A stretch of DNA of 19,925 bases from Conidiobolus incongruus B7586 (Eukaryota > Entomophthoromycota > Entomophthoromycetes > Entomophthorales > Conidiobolaceae). Both the position numbers and the translations under genes were made by a program. The stretch's first letter is position 1, and every line of letters begins with the position of its first letter. Below are positions 1 through 11,952 of the stretch, in pieces. The notes under the pieces were generated by a model. The model made no database searches. It was not told the DNA's origin and worked only from the letters and a program-made list of their open reading frames with translations. The stretch spans positions 1 through 19,925 of the forward strand of contig JNEM01011694.1 of the NCBI GenBank assembly GCA_000697335.1, given 5' to 3'.

Positions 1-1800
1 TATATATAATCACTCTATAAATCAAAAACATATATTTAATATTACTAAAATATTAGTATTTAAGTTACCATATTCTGATAAATATAAATTTTGAATCATA
101 ATTTCAAGACAAATCAAATTTTTGATTTGAGCATCTAATCAGTTACAGATGAGTGTATAGAAAATATTTTCAATCCAAGGTTAAAAACCATTTAAACTAC
201 TAATATCAACTATATTTGTATAAGATATATAATATAATTAATTATACTGATTATATTAAAATTTTATTTTCTAAAGAAAAATATTTAATGATCTAAATTA
301 TACAGAAAGAACATTATAAAATATATTAAATATAAAGACTAATATTCAAGTCGTAATTGTTAATAATTTTAAAATATTAACTATAAAATAATAATATATT
401 TAAGCTGATTAATATATAAACCAGAATCTTATAAATAGATTTGCAATTAATTCAGTCTCGTTATCAATTTATTTTTGAAAATATGCTGAGAACCATTAAA
501 TCTTAATAAATTGAAAATTATATTAATTATTAAATTTACTGGATAATATTATTTTTTAAAATATTAATTCTCTTGATATATAACTTATGATATTATTAAT
601 TAACATCAAATTTTCAGGTACCATATATGATTCAAATAGGCTACTAAAAAAGTTCAGATTTATTTTTGAATGTAATGATTTGCTGTGATCATATTTAAGA
701 ATTTGTTAATATATAAGTTATAAATAATATTGCAAATATATTATATGATTATAAAGCAACCAACTTGATATTTTTAGAGACAAATATTTGATTGATTAGT
801 AATATAAAATACAAATGTAATCAAGGATTATTGGCTCAAATCCTTAATACTTAAATTACTCACAGTTTATCTGGCACAAAAGATAATTGGTATCAGCTAC
901 ACAATAACAAAATTTATTCAAAACTCTATATAATATTTTATCATTTTAGTATTTTCAAATAAGTTTCAAAGATGCTAATATAATGAATATCTCATTCAAA
1001 CAGTAATATTTGATTTGAACTAATATATTTTGTAACTAATAATATTTAAAACAATGACAAATTGGGAATTTAAAGACATTTATACAAAACTTATTGAACA
1101 AATATAAATTTTGAGCCATATTACTATATTTTGTGATTAAATTTATTATTGTTAACTTGGCATGTAAAAGATTGATTTGATATGAATTTATTAAATTTTC
1201 AGAAACGATTATATAGTATTAGTATTTTCTATTGTTATCAAGTTGTTTATTTATTACAATTATAATGATAAATATAAATTAAAATCAAATGTATACTAAA
1301 TATTAAACATCATATTAAATGACTAATAATTTGAATGAATAATAGTCATTTGACTTGATATCTGCAATATTATATTGCTGTTTCGAAAAAACTTATTATA
1401 TTAGACAGAAATAGAAAAATAACCACAAATTATACAAATCTGATAAGAAAATTTTGGTAATGAATAAAATTATAAAAATAACATGAAAATTACATTTGAA
1501 GTGGTGATATTTGAGAAGATATTATAATTATTATAAGGCATTAGATGAATGACAAAGTGTATAATAATTTTGACATATGACTAGCAATTATATCTTGAAC
1601 AGTGCTGGGTATTTAATATGATTTAATTGAATTCAAATGTCTTTTATATAAGAAAAAATCAAGTCACATGATTTAAGATGATGATATAGTCAATTGATTG
1701 GTTGATTTTACCAAGTATAAATTTATTAAAAAATGTATAATTTAATAATGTATTAATGAACTTAATAACTAAAATTATATGAAACATAGTTGAAGTTATG
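1..1800. other. A+T-rich intergenic DNA, no gene seen
   Basis: Stop codons are dense in all six frames and I see no RNA-gene boxes or recognisable element. The stretch is built mostly of short runs of A and T with scattered words such as TTGATTTGA. The 15-mer AAATATAAATTTTGA occurs near 84 and again near 1103, which in such biased DNA may be chance. Nothing else stands out. Confidence 0.7.
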
Positions 1801-2260
1801 AACAAATTAGATTTAACCATCACGTGTCACAAACATCATGCTCAACCACCCACCCTTCCTAATCCAATGAACTTGAATCCCCTATCCTCTCCTCATCATT
1901 TCCTTATCAAAAACAAGATCAGTCATAGAAGAAACTTTTAATAATGCTTCAGGGTTTATTATATATTAAATATTCATCATCACTTTTAAGGGTCCATACT
2001 ATCAATTTTATTACATTTATAACTCCATCATCCAGATATCCGGTTTTGTCTTGCATTGGAGCAATTCAATTGTGCTCAGAACAGATTTCTAGTTTAGTTT
2101 GAGTTAATTGGACACCACCACTTCATTGAAAATTTTGTTACTATAATTTTAATAATTAATTCTCTATTATTTTCCATCTTTCTTCTCCACTAATCTAACT
2201 CTTTATCTTTTCACCCATTCATAAATAATTTTTTCTTACTAAATACTCTTTAATATCTTT
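1801..2260 (+). promoter_or_regulatory. Promoter and 5' leader of the GATA factor gene
   Basis: Sequence complexity rises sharply at about 1815, directly before the GATA factor gene. Visible motifs are a palindromic E-box CACGTG (1821-1826), a CCAAT box (1864-1868), a C-rich tract with CCACCCACCC (about 1846-1855), and two HGATAR sites on the minus strand: TTATCA at 1904-1909 (TGATAA) and TTATCT at 2203-2208 (AGATAA). Close to the start codon the strand becomes pyrimidine-rich, as in many fungal leaders. The GATA sites fit autoregulation, as known for AreA-type factors, but that is inference. The transcription start is not visible. Confidence 0.55.
1944..2102 (+). other. Possible 52-codon upstream ORF
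   Basis: An ATG at 1944 opens a 52-codon frame ending with TGA at 2100-2102, lying 158 nt before the GATA factor start. It begins MLQGLLYIKY and is rich in Ser, Ile and Leu with no recognised domain. A frame this long is less usual in the A+T-rich gaps of this window, but this stretch is richer in G+C, so chance is possible. If transcription starts upstream of 1944 it would act as a leader ORF limiting translation of the main frame. No donor site of the type used elsewhere here (GTAAGT, GTAtnn) links it to the main coding region. Confidence 0.25.
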
Positions 2261-3898
2261 ATGTCAACACAGTGTATAGACCAGCCTGGTATAAGTGCTT
2301 TTCAGCAGCCTACAATCACGAAAAATATAGATCCAAACAAAATTTTCCCTCCGTTTCCTCATCACAGACTTGTTAATCATATAACGAAAGATGATCCTCT
2401 TTCATCCGACATCTGGAAACTATATACGAAAGCTCAAAATCACTTACCTGATGGCAAAAGAATCGAAAACATGATATGGAGAAAAATGGCTGTTAAATTA
2501 AGAAATAAAGAAAAAAATCAAGCCTCTTCTATACCTCAGAACTCTTTGACTGAAGTTTCTCAAGCAAGTATGGTAATACCTGCCGATGAGAGTGATTTTG
2601 ACGAAGAGGAACCATCTCAACAACAAGCCCCCATGTTGGTTTACCCTACTTCTCTTCCCGCTCAGCAACTGCCTAACCCTATTGCTATACCACAAATACC
2701 TCAATTTCTTCAGCAATATCCACCAGACCCGATGCTACAGCAGTTAGCTCAGCCTAGGATGAACGATTTTATGTTTCAAGACCCATCTACAATGAATTTT
2801 CAAACAACTCCTCACCATCAATTAGAAACATATTTCCCTACAACAATACCAAAGTATCCCATATTACCATGGTTTAATACAGTTAATTCATTTTATCCAT
2901 TTAATCCTCAGCCATTAATGATGTCTACAACATTTCCAAATGCACCTGCACAGGCATCGGAGCCGGCTCCTATTCCAGATCCTCCATTTGAATATCCTAT
3001 TAATCCCTACCAACCCGATCCGACCTTTATTGACGGTGTTCCCATGGATCAAGGTGAAACATATCCAGAAGGATATTATACTCCGGACCCAAAGCCCATG
3101 AAAAAACTTAAGCGATTACGAACACCTCGCCATGATCAAGGTTCCACAGCCGCTTCCACATCCGCTTCAGCAGAACCTTCCAATTCCCAGTCAATTCAGC
3201 AAGCACAGGCTTTGAGGATTATGGAGCTGGAACGAATGATTCAAATGCTGTTGATCCAGAAAGATGAAAATCAAACGGGCTCAAGACCTCCCCCTACCCG
3301 ATCTCAGTCAACTGAGGTTATTAATAACAATCAAACAGCGAAAGCACCCACTCCACCTAAACCAGTACGAAGTAACACCAATACTTCTTCTAACTCAAAT
3401 GAGCAGGCTCCTCAGCCTAAAAACATTGTGTTTATGAATCCCTTTACAGCAAACCCTACTCCTCCCAATCAGAGCACCCAGTCTCCTCGGGTTTACCATC
3501 ATTTTGCAACATACCAATCAACTACAATAGCTAATCAGTCAGATCCATCGCTTTCCAGTACAAATAATGCACTAAATGAGCAATCACAGAATACTATTTC
3601 TCACAATAACCTAGATCCTACATTATCAGCTAACAATATCATAATGGAAACTTCGAGCACACGCCAAATAATATGTAGTAATTGTAAAGCTACCAAAACC
3701 CCATTATGGCGTAGAGCACCTGACGCTTCTCCCTTATGTAATGCATGTGGGCTATTTTTAAAATTACATGGAAGAACACGTCCTCTTAGTCTCAAAACTA
3801 ACGAAGTCAAGAGACGTAATAGGTCTAATCGTAATAATTTACCTCAAAACAAAAGTCAAGCAGTCCTTGCCAAAAACACATTGGATAAATTATCCTAA
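2261..3898 (+). CDS. AreA/Gat1/NIT2-type GATA zinc-finger transcription factor
   Basis: This is a 545-residue, single-exon DNA-binding regulator, probably the major nitrogen-response activator that works in the nucleus at GATA promoter sites. Residues 46-80 match the fungal GATA N-terminal domain (DUF1752) with the core [19 protein letters not shown], which together with the finger defines the AreA/Gat1 group. The GATA finger has Cys472, Cys475, Cys493 and Cys496 (CX2CX17CX2C), with TPLWRR and [13 protein letters not shown], followed by RPLSLKT and a basic tail (about 505-525). Between them lie an acidic patch (109-117), long Pro/Gln/Asn-rich low-complexity stretches, a basic nuclear-localisation-like segment (280-291) and a short helix-prone region (311-336). 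I do not see a C-terminal WEWL-type motif like the one by which AreA binds NmrA. The start ATG is the first in frame; the CAG just after it follows a TACTAA and a pyrimidine-rich tract, so an unseen upstream exon cannot be excluded. Confidence 0.93.
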   Translation: MSTQCIDQPGISAFQQPTITKNIDPNKIFPPFPHHRLVNHITKDDPLSSDIWKLYTKAQNHLPDGKRIENMIWRKMAVKLRNKEKNQASSIPQNSLTEVSQASMVIPADESDFDEEEPSQQQAPMLVYPTSLPAQQLPNPIAIPQIPQFLQQYPPDPMLQQLAQPRMNDFMFQDPSTMNFQTTPHHQLETYFPTTIPKYPILPWFNTVNSFYPFNPQPLMMSTTFPNAPAQASEPAPIPDPPFEYPINPYQPDPTFIDGVPMDQGETYPEGYYTPDPKPMKKLKRLRTPRHDQGSTAASTSASAEPSNSQSIQQAQALRIMELERMIQMLLIQKDENQTGSRPPPTRSQSTEVINNNQTAKAPTPPKPVRSNTNTSSNSNEQAPQPKNIVFMNPFTANPTPPNQSTQSPRVYHHFATYQSTTIANQSDPSLSSTNNALNEQSQNTISHNNLDPTLSANNIIMETSSTRQIICSNCKATKTPLWRRAPDASPLCNACGLFLKLHGRTRPLSLKTNEVKRRNRSNRNNLPQNKSQAVLAKNTLDKLS

Positions 3899-6870
3899 AT
3901 AATGTTGTGTAATATTATTGTAAAGTATATGGACTAATTTAATTCATTTAAGTCAATGAATCTTTTTCTTCCCCATGAATATATATATATATATATATTA
4001 ATGTATTTTTATCTTTAATGATTATGTATATTTTATGTTATTTACAACTAAACTACATTCTTGAGTAATGAATCATTATTATAGTATGCTATTCTTTATT
4101 AAATGATTTTATTGATATATTTACAGTCATCAATCTCAACATAAACTTTAATTTGATTATATTGAGCCAAATTTTATCACCAATTAATATATGATTGAAT
4201 CTAATAAATTCTTATAGTAATCAAAATAAAATATACAGTTGTATTTGAGTATAATATATTTCAATTTATTTGTTTACCATCTATGAATATAACAAATTTT
4301 CAATTAATTTTTAAATTTTATTAATTAATCCTAATTTTTTTCACATCAATCTCAATATATGAGTCAATTTTCATCATTTGTTACATCAAAATTATTGAAA
4401 ATGTAGTGTTTGATGGGATTTAAAGTTAATTGAATTTCATTAAGAAACTAAAGAACTTTATCATATCAAGCCCCTTAGTTCACTTTTAAACATATTGATA
4501 AATTACATTGTTTTATTTATTAAATTGTCATATGAAGATTATTTATTCGATCTATAATGATTAATTTATTTTCTGTTTCATTGTTAAGTCCAGTGTCAGA
4601 GACTAGTAAAATAAAATCTATCAAAATATAGTTGGTTTGATTCCATTTTAAGTATAAGATGGTTATAATTAACAAACTAATAGAGTAAAAATACCGAGCA
4701 TTAAATTATCTAAATTTATTTTCTATCCCCCTGATTATTTTTATCAAATAAATTTATTCATATTATTGTTGAATAAAATTAATGATAAATCTTCTTGATG
4801 ATTATATCTCGTTAGAATTAAAATTTATATTAAAATATCATATGATAGCGATATATTAATATAAAATGTAATATCGTTTAAACATCAATATTATATCTAT
4901 CATTACTTTTATTATTAACTTGAATTAGTAAGGTTTTAAGAATGCATGATTTTCGCAGTTCACTCACACTGATTTAAATGATAATGTTAATTCTAACCAA
5001 TCAATAAATTTAGTAATAATTGAAATTGGCTTAATCAGCTCTAGTCTAAACATTAACTTACCCAATTAATATCAACCATTTTTAGAATCACTCAGATTTC
5101 CTAATCTTCGAAACTTCAGTACCAATACTTGTTAAATATTACGGTAATTATCACATTGGATATCAAGTAATATATAATATGAAAAGCTATTTTGAAATAT
5201 AATGATATATACTCAACAGTTAGACATTAGTAATTTTTGAAATATTATCCCATAGGATGAATTTTGCAATGCTAAGTAACATAAGTTTAATCAGATTTTT
5301 CATCTCAAAAACAGTTCAAATATGATAAATTTCTTTATACTTGAATTAATTCCAAATTAGGTAAATAAATATATTTGCTTACTGTTTTCTTCGTTTTGAG
5401 CCGATATATATGAAATATAGTATTAATATTTATATACTTATAAATTTAAATATTAAATATACAATCAAATTGCATTACTCCTTGATTAATAAAATATTAC
5501 ATGACTTGAGATGTAACTTGATTACCTTAATTTTATTGTGTAAATTGTAAAATTAAATTATTTTAATTAACATAGATCATAATAATATATACAGTTCATT
5601 ATTCTAATTATATATCTCTATTATATGTTTTGTGTGGATGTAGATTATAACTAACATTGACAATTAATGTTAAATTGGTTGAATCAAATTTCATATTGGT
5701 TTTAACTAAGATTCAAAAATAATCTAATAAGAAATATACCACCGTCATCTATTTTGACTTTATAATAAATATATCTTGTAACAGATAAAGCATACAACTA
5801 TTAAAATTTGACTACATTATAGTATTAATTAAATAGTAATTTTAATTTATTAGTTTAATAGACTGTATTTCAATTGACAAGACTATAAATAATTATTGAG
5901 TTATAATAAATATAAATATTAATAATATAGAAATTTATACATACAATAATATTTGAAATATCATATTTTAATATATTTCTATTAATTATTATACCCTATT
6001 TTTTAAATATCAATTTTAAAGCTATATTTGACAAAGTTTAATCCAATATAATTATTATTTTATAATTTACATTTTACAATATATTGATTTACAAATATCA
6101 ATGTATTATATTATCACTATACATTATCTCATATAATTAAGTTTTATTAAAAGTTGAATAAAAATAAAGTCGAAACACGTTAAAGTATCATGATACTAGT
6201 TGATATAGTAATTTTAAAAATTTAATATTATTACAAAATTTATATTAAAAATAAGAATGAGAATTAAATAAAATTAAATGTATATCTCTTATAATATCAA
6301 AATCTTTAAAATAATTTATTTTAAAGTACATTCATTGAAAATCAAGGATAAAATTTTGAATAATTAATTAATATTCTAATTATTTTAAATATTGATTAAT
6401 TCATATAAATTAATATAATAAATATTTAACAAGTATGTTAAATAATATATTAATTGTAAACACTTGTTGAGAGGAATTTAATATGGTGTAAAATATTGTC
6501 AAAATTATTATAATGATAAAGTAAATAATTATATTTTTTGATGTTACAAAATTAATTGAATATTTTGGTGATATTATCAAATAATCATTCAATGAGTTAG
6601 GAATTCAGTTATTTTAAAATAATTCAATATACTTATAATAAATTAAAAAGCTGAATAAGATTAATTTTATAATTATGTATATTGAACTGATTGCCAATTA
6701 TATATGTTTTAAGAACCAGTATTTTATTGAAGCTTGATTATAAAAAGAATCTAATAATTAATTGAAATAAAATATACAATGTATTTGAAGCAATAAAATT
6801 TACTAAATAATGTGAATAAATAATTATATAAAGGTTGGGAGCTATAAATTCTATTAGGATGTACAATTAA
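3899..6870. other. A+T-rich gap between two convergent 3' ends
   Basis: Nearly 3 kb separates the stop codons of the GATA factor and the helicase, so no promoter is needed here, yet the gap is as long as the divergent ones. A short hydrophobic open frame on the minus strand (6410-6592) is of A+T-biased composition and unlike a protein. The segment around 4930-5110 is slightly less A+T-biased, but I recognise nothing in it. Confidence 0.65.
3979..3998. repeat. (AT)10 microsatellite
   Basis: Ten uninterrupted AT dinucleotides lie 80 nt downstream of the GATA factor stop codon, probably in or near its 3' untranslated region. It is a simple-sequence repeat with no further structure. Confidence 0.95.
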
Positions 6871-8863
6871 CTAGTAACTACTACGTGAGTTTCTTGATCT
6901 ATTATATCTGTTGTCCCAGTCATTTCTATTTCCTTGTCTAGCATTGGTGTACCCACTGAGCAAATACTCAGTGCCATTAATTACATTTTTAGCACCTCTT
7001 TTGATGAGCTTTTTCTTGTCTCTAGTAATTTCAGTAAGAGGAGGCAAAGAGACGCATTCCTCAATCAATGCTCCTTGCTGTTGGCTTTTTTCAATAAGAG
7101 TGGCTGCTTCACGCTCGTTGACATCGAATACAATTTGGCCCTGGCCTTTGACTGGAATCATGTTTTTCAATTCGAGCATTCTGTGGTCAAATCCAAGTTC
7201 TTGATAAATGTAAGTAGCAAGATCCTTGGAGTGACTAAATTTGCCAATAAAGGTCTTCATAAAAGGTCTGCCATCCACAAGGGAAAGGGAAGGCAACCTA
7301 AGCGATACAGTTTGTCCCATTTGATGGATAAGAGCTGCTGTCACAGCTTTGGAGGTGGTGCTGAGCAGAGGGGAGTTCAACTTTTCCAATTCAGCAGCAA
7401 CTAAGGATTCTAGCTTGGATATATTAGAACGAGGGGCTCTGGCTAATTCATTCAAAAAGTTTGGAATGGCTTGTTGAATTGAAGATTCCATTGAAGGAAC
7501 AGCGACTCTTTGGAATTTGAATCCAGCAACGCGTTCAATTTTCCTGATGGAGTCCATGTCATCGGATTGGGGATTGAACAAAGTGATACAAGTTCCCAAG
7601 TTGTTGGCTCTGCCTGTTCTACCAGAGCGATGAATGAAGGTCTCTGGATTCTTAGGCAATTCGGCTTGGATGACAAGCTCAACGTTGGGAATATCTAAGC
7701 CACGAGCGGCGACATCGGTAGCAATTAAACATTGGATTCTACCGGAGCGGAATCTAAGCAAACTTTGTTCTCTTGCTTGTTGACTGATATCGCCATGCAG
7801 CACGGAACATACAACTTGCGAGTTGTTTTGGATGGCAGTGGATAAACTGTCACAGTCTGACTTTTTTTCAGCAAAAATGATGGCTCTTCCATTCTTAGAA
7901 AGCTTGGTGGAAAGAAGGTTGCTAATGACATCAGCGCTATATTTTGGAGGGCAGGCAATGGAGAGTTGGGTAACTGAAGCAGAGGCTTTCAAGGTTTCGT
8001 TACCAATCAAATCAACCTTGACATAGTCTGGTTTTAAGTATTCCCTAACAGTTTTATGGACCCATTCGGGGACGGTGGCAGAAAATAGCAAAAATTGGAA
8101 AGGATGTCTGTTGGAAGCAGATGTAGAACCACGCTTAGCTTCCTTAATGGCATGAATCAATTTTTCCAAATCCTTAGCAAATCCAATATCAAGCATATGA
8201 TCAGCCTCATCCAAAATCAAGGTTTCAATATCTCTAAATTCAAGCTCTCCTTTATCAAATAAATCTTGAACACGGCCAGGAGTGCCTACCACAATATCAA
8301 CGCCTCTGCGCAAAGCGTTAATTTGAGGATTATAAGAACTTCCACCATAAACGCATAGGGTGGTCAATTGACGGTTAGCAACCATGGTAACTTCTTTTTC
8401 AACTTGAATAGCAAGCTCTCGAGTGGGTGCCAAAATCAAAGCTTTAGGATACCTGCTGTAATTAGTCTTACTTTTAATCAATTTTTCAACCAATGGTAGA
8501 GCAAATGCCAAAGTCTTTCCCGTACCAGTTCCTAGTACATTGTAAATATCTAAACTCTTTAATTATATCATATAAAAACTTACTTGCACGACCTAAGAGA
8601 TCTTTTCCTTCCACGATGGGCTCAAAGCAATGACTTTGAATAGGGAATAGCTTGTTAAATCCCTTGTTCTCCAAAGCTTGATGAGTATGACGAGACAAAG
8701 GTAAATCAGAGAGAACAGTTGGCAAGGATTCTGAAGCTTGGGTTTCCGGATCCTTCATCAAGGGTTGAGAGTAAAACCTTACATTGCTCCAAATTCTACC
8801 AGATTTCAAATGAGGGAAAATCACTTTTGAAAGAGTGCTACCTGTGCAAATCAAAGTTCTCAT
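6871..8863 (-). CDS. Mitochondrial DEAD-box RNA helicase, Gu/DDX21 (GUCT) class
   Basis: Two exons (8863-8584 and 8531-6871) flank a 52-nt GTAAGT...TAG intron at 8583-8532; joining them gives 646 residues and restores motif I, split at its Arg codon. Core motifs in order: Q motif (Phe69, Gln76), ARTGTGKT (93-100), PTRELA (129-134), TPGR (177-180), DEAD (201-204), SAT (244-246), TDVAARGLD (365-373), HRSGRTGR (394-401), so ATPase and strand-separation residues are intact. After the core, IERVAGFKFQRVAVPS and a domain at about 485-590 resemble the GUCT domain of DDX21 and of plant PMH1/PMH2. The tail is basic and Arg/Asn-rich, suiting RNA binding. The N-terminus has no acidic residue in its first 37 and contains R29-F-Y|S, an R-X-Y|S presequence cleavage pattern. 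Inferred role: RNA unwinding or intron/ribosome maturation in mitochondria. The helicase call is firm; the location is a prediction. Confidence 0.93.
8532..8583 (-). other. Intron of the helicase gene (52 nt)
   Basis: The donor reads A|GTAAGT and the acceptor TACTAG|GA on the minus strand. Without splicing, the frame runs into intron-coded residues just after GRA and loses the P-loop; with splicing, ARTGTGKT is restored in frame. The intron is phase 1 and strongly A+T-rich, like the other introns in this window. Confidence 0.93.
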
Positions 8864-11800
8864 GGTAATATTATTTTAATAAGAGGTCGAAAATATATAA
8901 GTATATAACTCAATGTATTAATTAGATATTATATTTAATTATATATTATCAATTTAAATCTTTAAAATTTAAATTATCCGAATTTTTTAAGGAACATACT
9001 TAAAAATATTATTTGGTATATAATTAATTGTGGGATACCCCAAAATTGTAATTGTGTAACCCAATTGTTTTGTCAAAAATTGAAAATTAATTGCCTAATT
9101 TGCTTCTTGATATTTTTACTTTTATAATATATCTTGTATAAATAATATAGTATTTAAATGACATATTCGACATATTGTTGCTGAATATATTATTTTTAAT
9201 TAATGATTTAAATATCTAAATTTGTGTTCTATAATAACATAGAAATTTAATCTTAAAAGTATTCTGTTAAAAAGTTCAATAAATTAGAATACATAAGATA
9301 GATGATTTGGTTATAAAATTTAAATTTATATTATTTAATTAGACAATATCATATATAAATAATACAAAATAATTTGTACGTTCAAATATATAAAATATAT
9401 GATGTGAATGAATTATAACTTGGTAATAAAATGAAAATTAATATTTTATATTATTATGCTCGATAGATTTTTAAGAAAATATGCTTCGGTTGTTATTTGA
9501 ATACTGTTTTTTTTGAATTTATTTTTTGATTATTATACAAAACAACAGGAGTATATATCAATCTTGTAAATGGAAATTCTTTTAAATGCACAACTATGAA
9601 ACTATACAATGTTTAGAAAATTATTATTAATTAAAACTAGCTGAAATAATGTGTACAAATTTGAAATGAAATATACAGAAACTCAGTATCTGAGAATTTA
9701 AAAACTCATGATATATCATAAGTATTAAATATGTATATATAATATTTTAATATATTAAAATTTATTAATAACATTAAACTAATTAGTGGTCAATTTCTGT
9801 CAGTTACAATGCCCCTATGACTAACTTGTCAATTTGTTTAATATATTATATGCTATAAATTTTGATTTGAATCAATAAATTGAAGTATATAATAACTTAT
9901 TCCTTATACTATAATATACTAATAAATATATATCTTGTGAATTAAATTATCATTAAAAATAATTATTTTCCTAAATCAACCTAGTTTTATAATTACCAAT
10001 AACTAAATTCATTTTATATAAATATTAATATGATAATTTGTGAATAAAAGATAAGATATTTAAAATAAATAAATCCAATTATTATAATTAAAATATGGTC
10101 CTTATTATTTCATATCAAAATTTTTCAAAAAAATATATATTTTGAAATAATTGAAAAATAATATAATTTGAATAGTTTTATTGATTAGAATATAAGTAGG
10201 TGATTGAGTCAAATAATTAAAAATTTCAAGCATATTATATTTACTTTAATAATATCAAATATAGTGATTATAATATTAATTAAATAGATAGAAATTAGAA
10301 AAATATATTTTTAAATTAATTAATTTGTTTAAAATATTAGAAAATTCCAAGTTATGTAAAAATAATTTTAACTGATAGATTTTAATTATATTTTTGTTCA
10401 AAAAGGGATTAATTAATTGATTATAATAATAGTAATTATTATAACTTGATACCAATATTAACTCATAAATTATTTAATAATATTATAAGTACACAAACTA
10501 TTTATTTATATTATTGAAACTTAATAAAACAAAATAAGGATAATAGAATTAGTGGTTGAATAGTCATTATGACCGATTATTCATATTTACTTTATAATTC
10601 TGAGAAAAGAGTGTCATCTAAATAGAAGCTTAATTCAAATAGCAATTATTTTTCCTAAATCAAGTACTTGTAATTTTGTTGATCACAATATCTAATTATT
10701 AATTAATCCAATCTATAGATACAGATAATGAGTTATAATACTGATGAAATGACAATAATCTTAATTCGATAAATCACTCATTAATCTCTAATATATTCAA
10801 TAATAATAAAATGCACTAATACAAGATCTTATTTTTATAAATTAATATTATATATACGTATAGTATATTGAATTTAAATTATAATCCCTTATTTTTAATC
10901 TATTTTAACAAATAAGTAAATTTTGAATTTTATTGAGAATGATAGCTGTTGTAATAATATATAATATTAAAATAGCATAATTCAAACATTAATAATAATA
11001 AATATATTGATGTGAAATATTATTATTAATTAATCTACAAATATTTTTTTTCGATTTGGAAGTGTATATTATATTGTACTAATTAAAATTTTCTATTAAA
11101 GACAATATTTAAATCATTTACAAGAAATACACTTATAATTAATTTTGATTTACATATTTGTTCAACCGAATGGAAGTTACTTTAGTTATTTCAAGTTATT
11201 TGATTCCCAAATAAGGAAATTCAGCGATTTTATTAAATATGAATATTTGGTGAATGATAATAAATAATATCGATATTATATTGATTTTCATCTTAATATA
11301 TTTTATAATATAAAAATATATAACAGTTTAGTATTTAATAAATCTATTGAATTTAATATTAAAGATATTAATCATTTTCATATGTATTCGATGATGTTAA
11401 TATTGAATATTGTTCACTTTGATTTAATTCAAGTTTAACTTTATTTATAAAGTTATAACTCAATTAAGCCATTAAGGTATATTATATTTTCATTAATCAC
11501 ACATTTTCTACAATTAAATGTAACGTTCAAAGTAGTAATTGTATAAACAGTATAAATATAGTAAAAACCTTAGTATTAAAGATGGATGAGATAATTTTAC
11601 TCGTAATACAAATCCGATAATCAGGTATAAATTTTACCTTATAAAATAAGTGATGATATGTGATGATTGATAAATTGGATATCTTCTTGTACAAATAGAC
11701 ATGATGATAAAAATGTGTGATATTCTGTTGATATCTGGAACTTGTCCGAAATAGGCTAATTTTTATCGATATGAGAATTTAGTTTTGAATCGGTTGAATT

Positions 11801-11952
11801 CCCAATAATAAAATTATGATTATTATAATTTCTAATTATATATTGGATCATGTCTGAATTTCGTAATTAGAGTATATATGATTAAAAATAATGTTGCAAA
11901 ATAGAAATATATCTAGATAAATAGTTACTATAGTTTATTAATACAAGAGCAG
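8864..11952. other. A+T-rich intergenic DNA holding the helicase promoter
   Basis: The first few hundred bases beyond 8864 must include the promoter of the helicase gene, but A+T richness makes TATA-like words uninformative. No open frame of note, RNA gene or recognisable mobile element is visible in the remaining 3 kb, which ends at the stop codon of the zinc-finger gene. Confidence 0.65.

Noticed and set aside
84-1117. Repeated 15-mer AAATATAAATTTTGA as part of a dispersed repeat family
   Set aside because: The similarity does not extend beyond a few bases on either side, and such words are expected in strongly A+T-biased DNA.
2230-2272. Possible 3' splice site overlapping the GATA factor start (TACTAA, pyrimidine tract, CAG)
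   Set aside because: No matching donor of the kind used elsewhere in this window was found upstream in a coding frame, and the ATG at 2261 is a reasonable start.
6410-6592. 60-codon open frame on the minus strand
   Set aside because: Composition is almost only Ile, Asn, Tyr, Phe, Leu and Lys from A+T-rich codons. It has no motif or supporting context and is expected by chance in this DNA.
6911-7404. Plus-strand open frames of 97 and 156 codons
   Set aside because: They are antisense to the helicase C-terminal region, which has clear family similarity on the minus strand.
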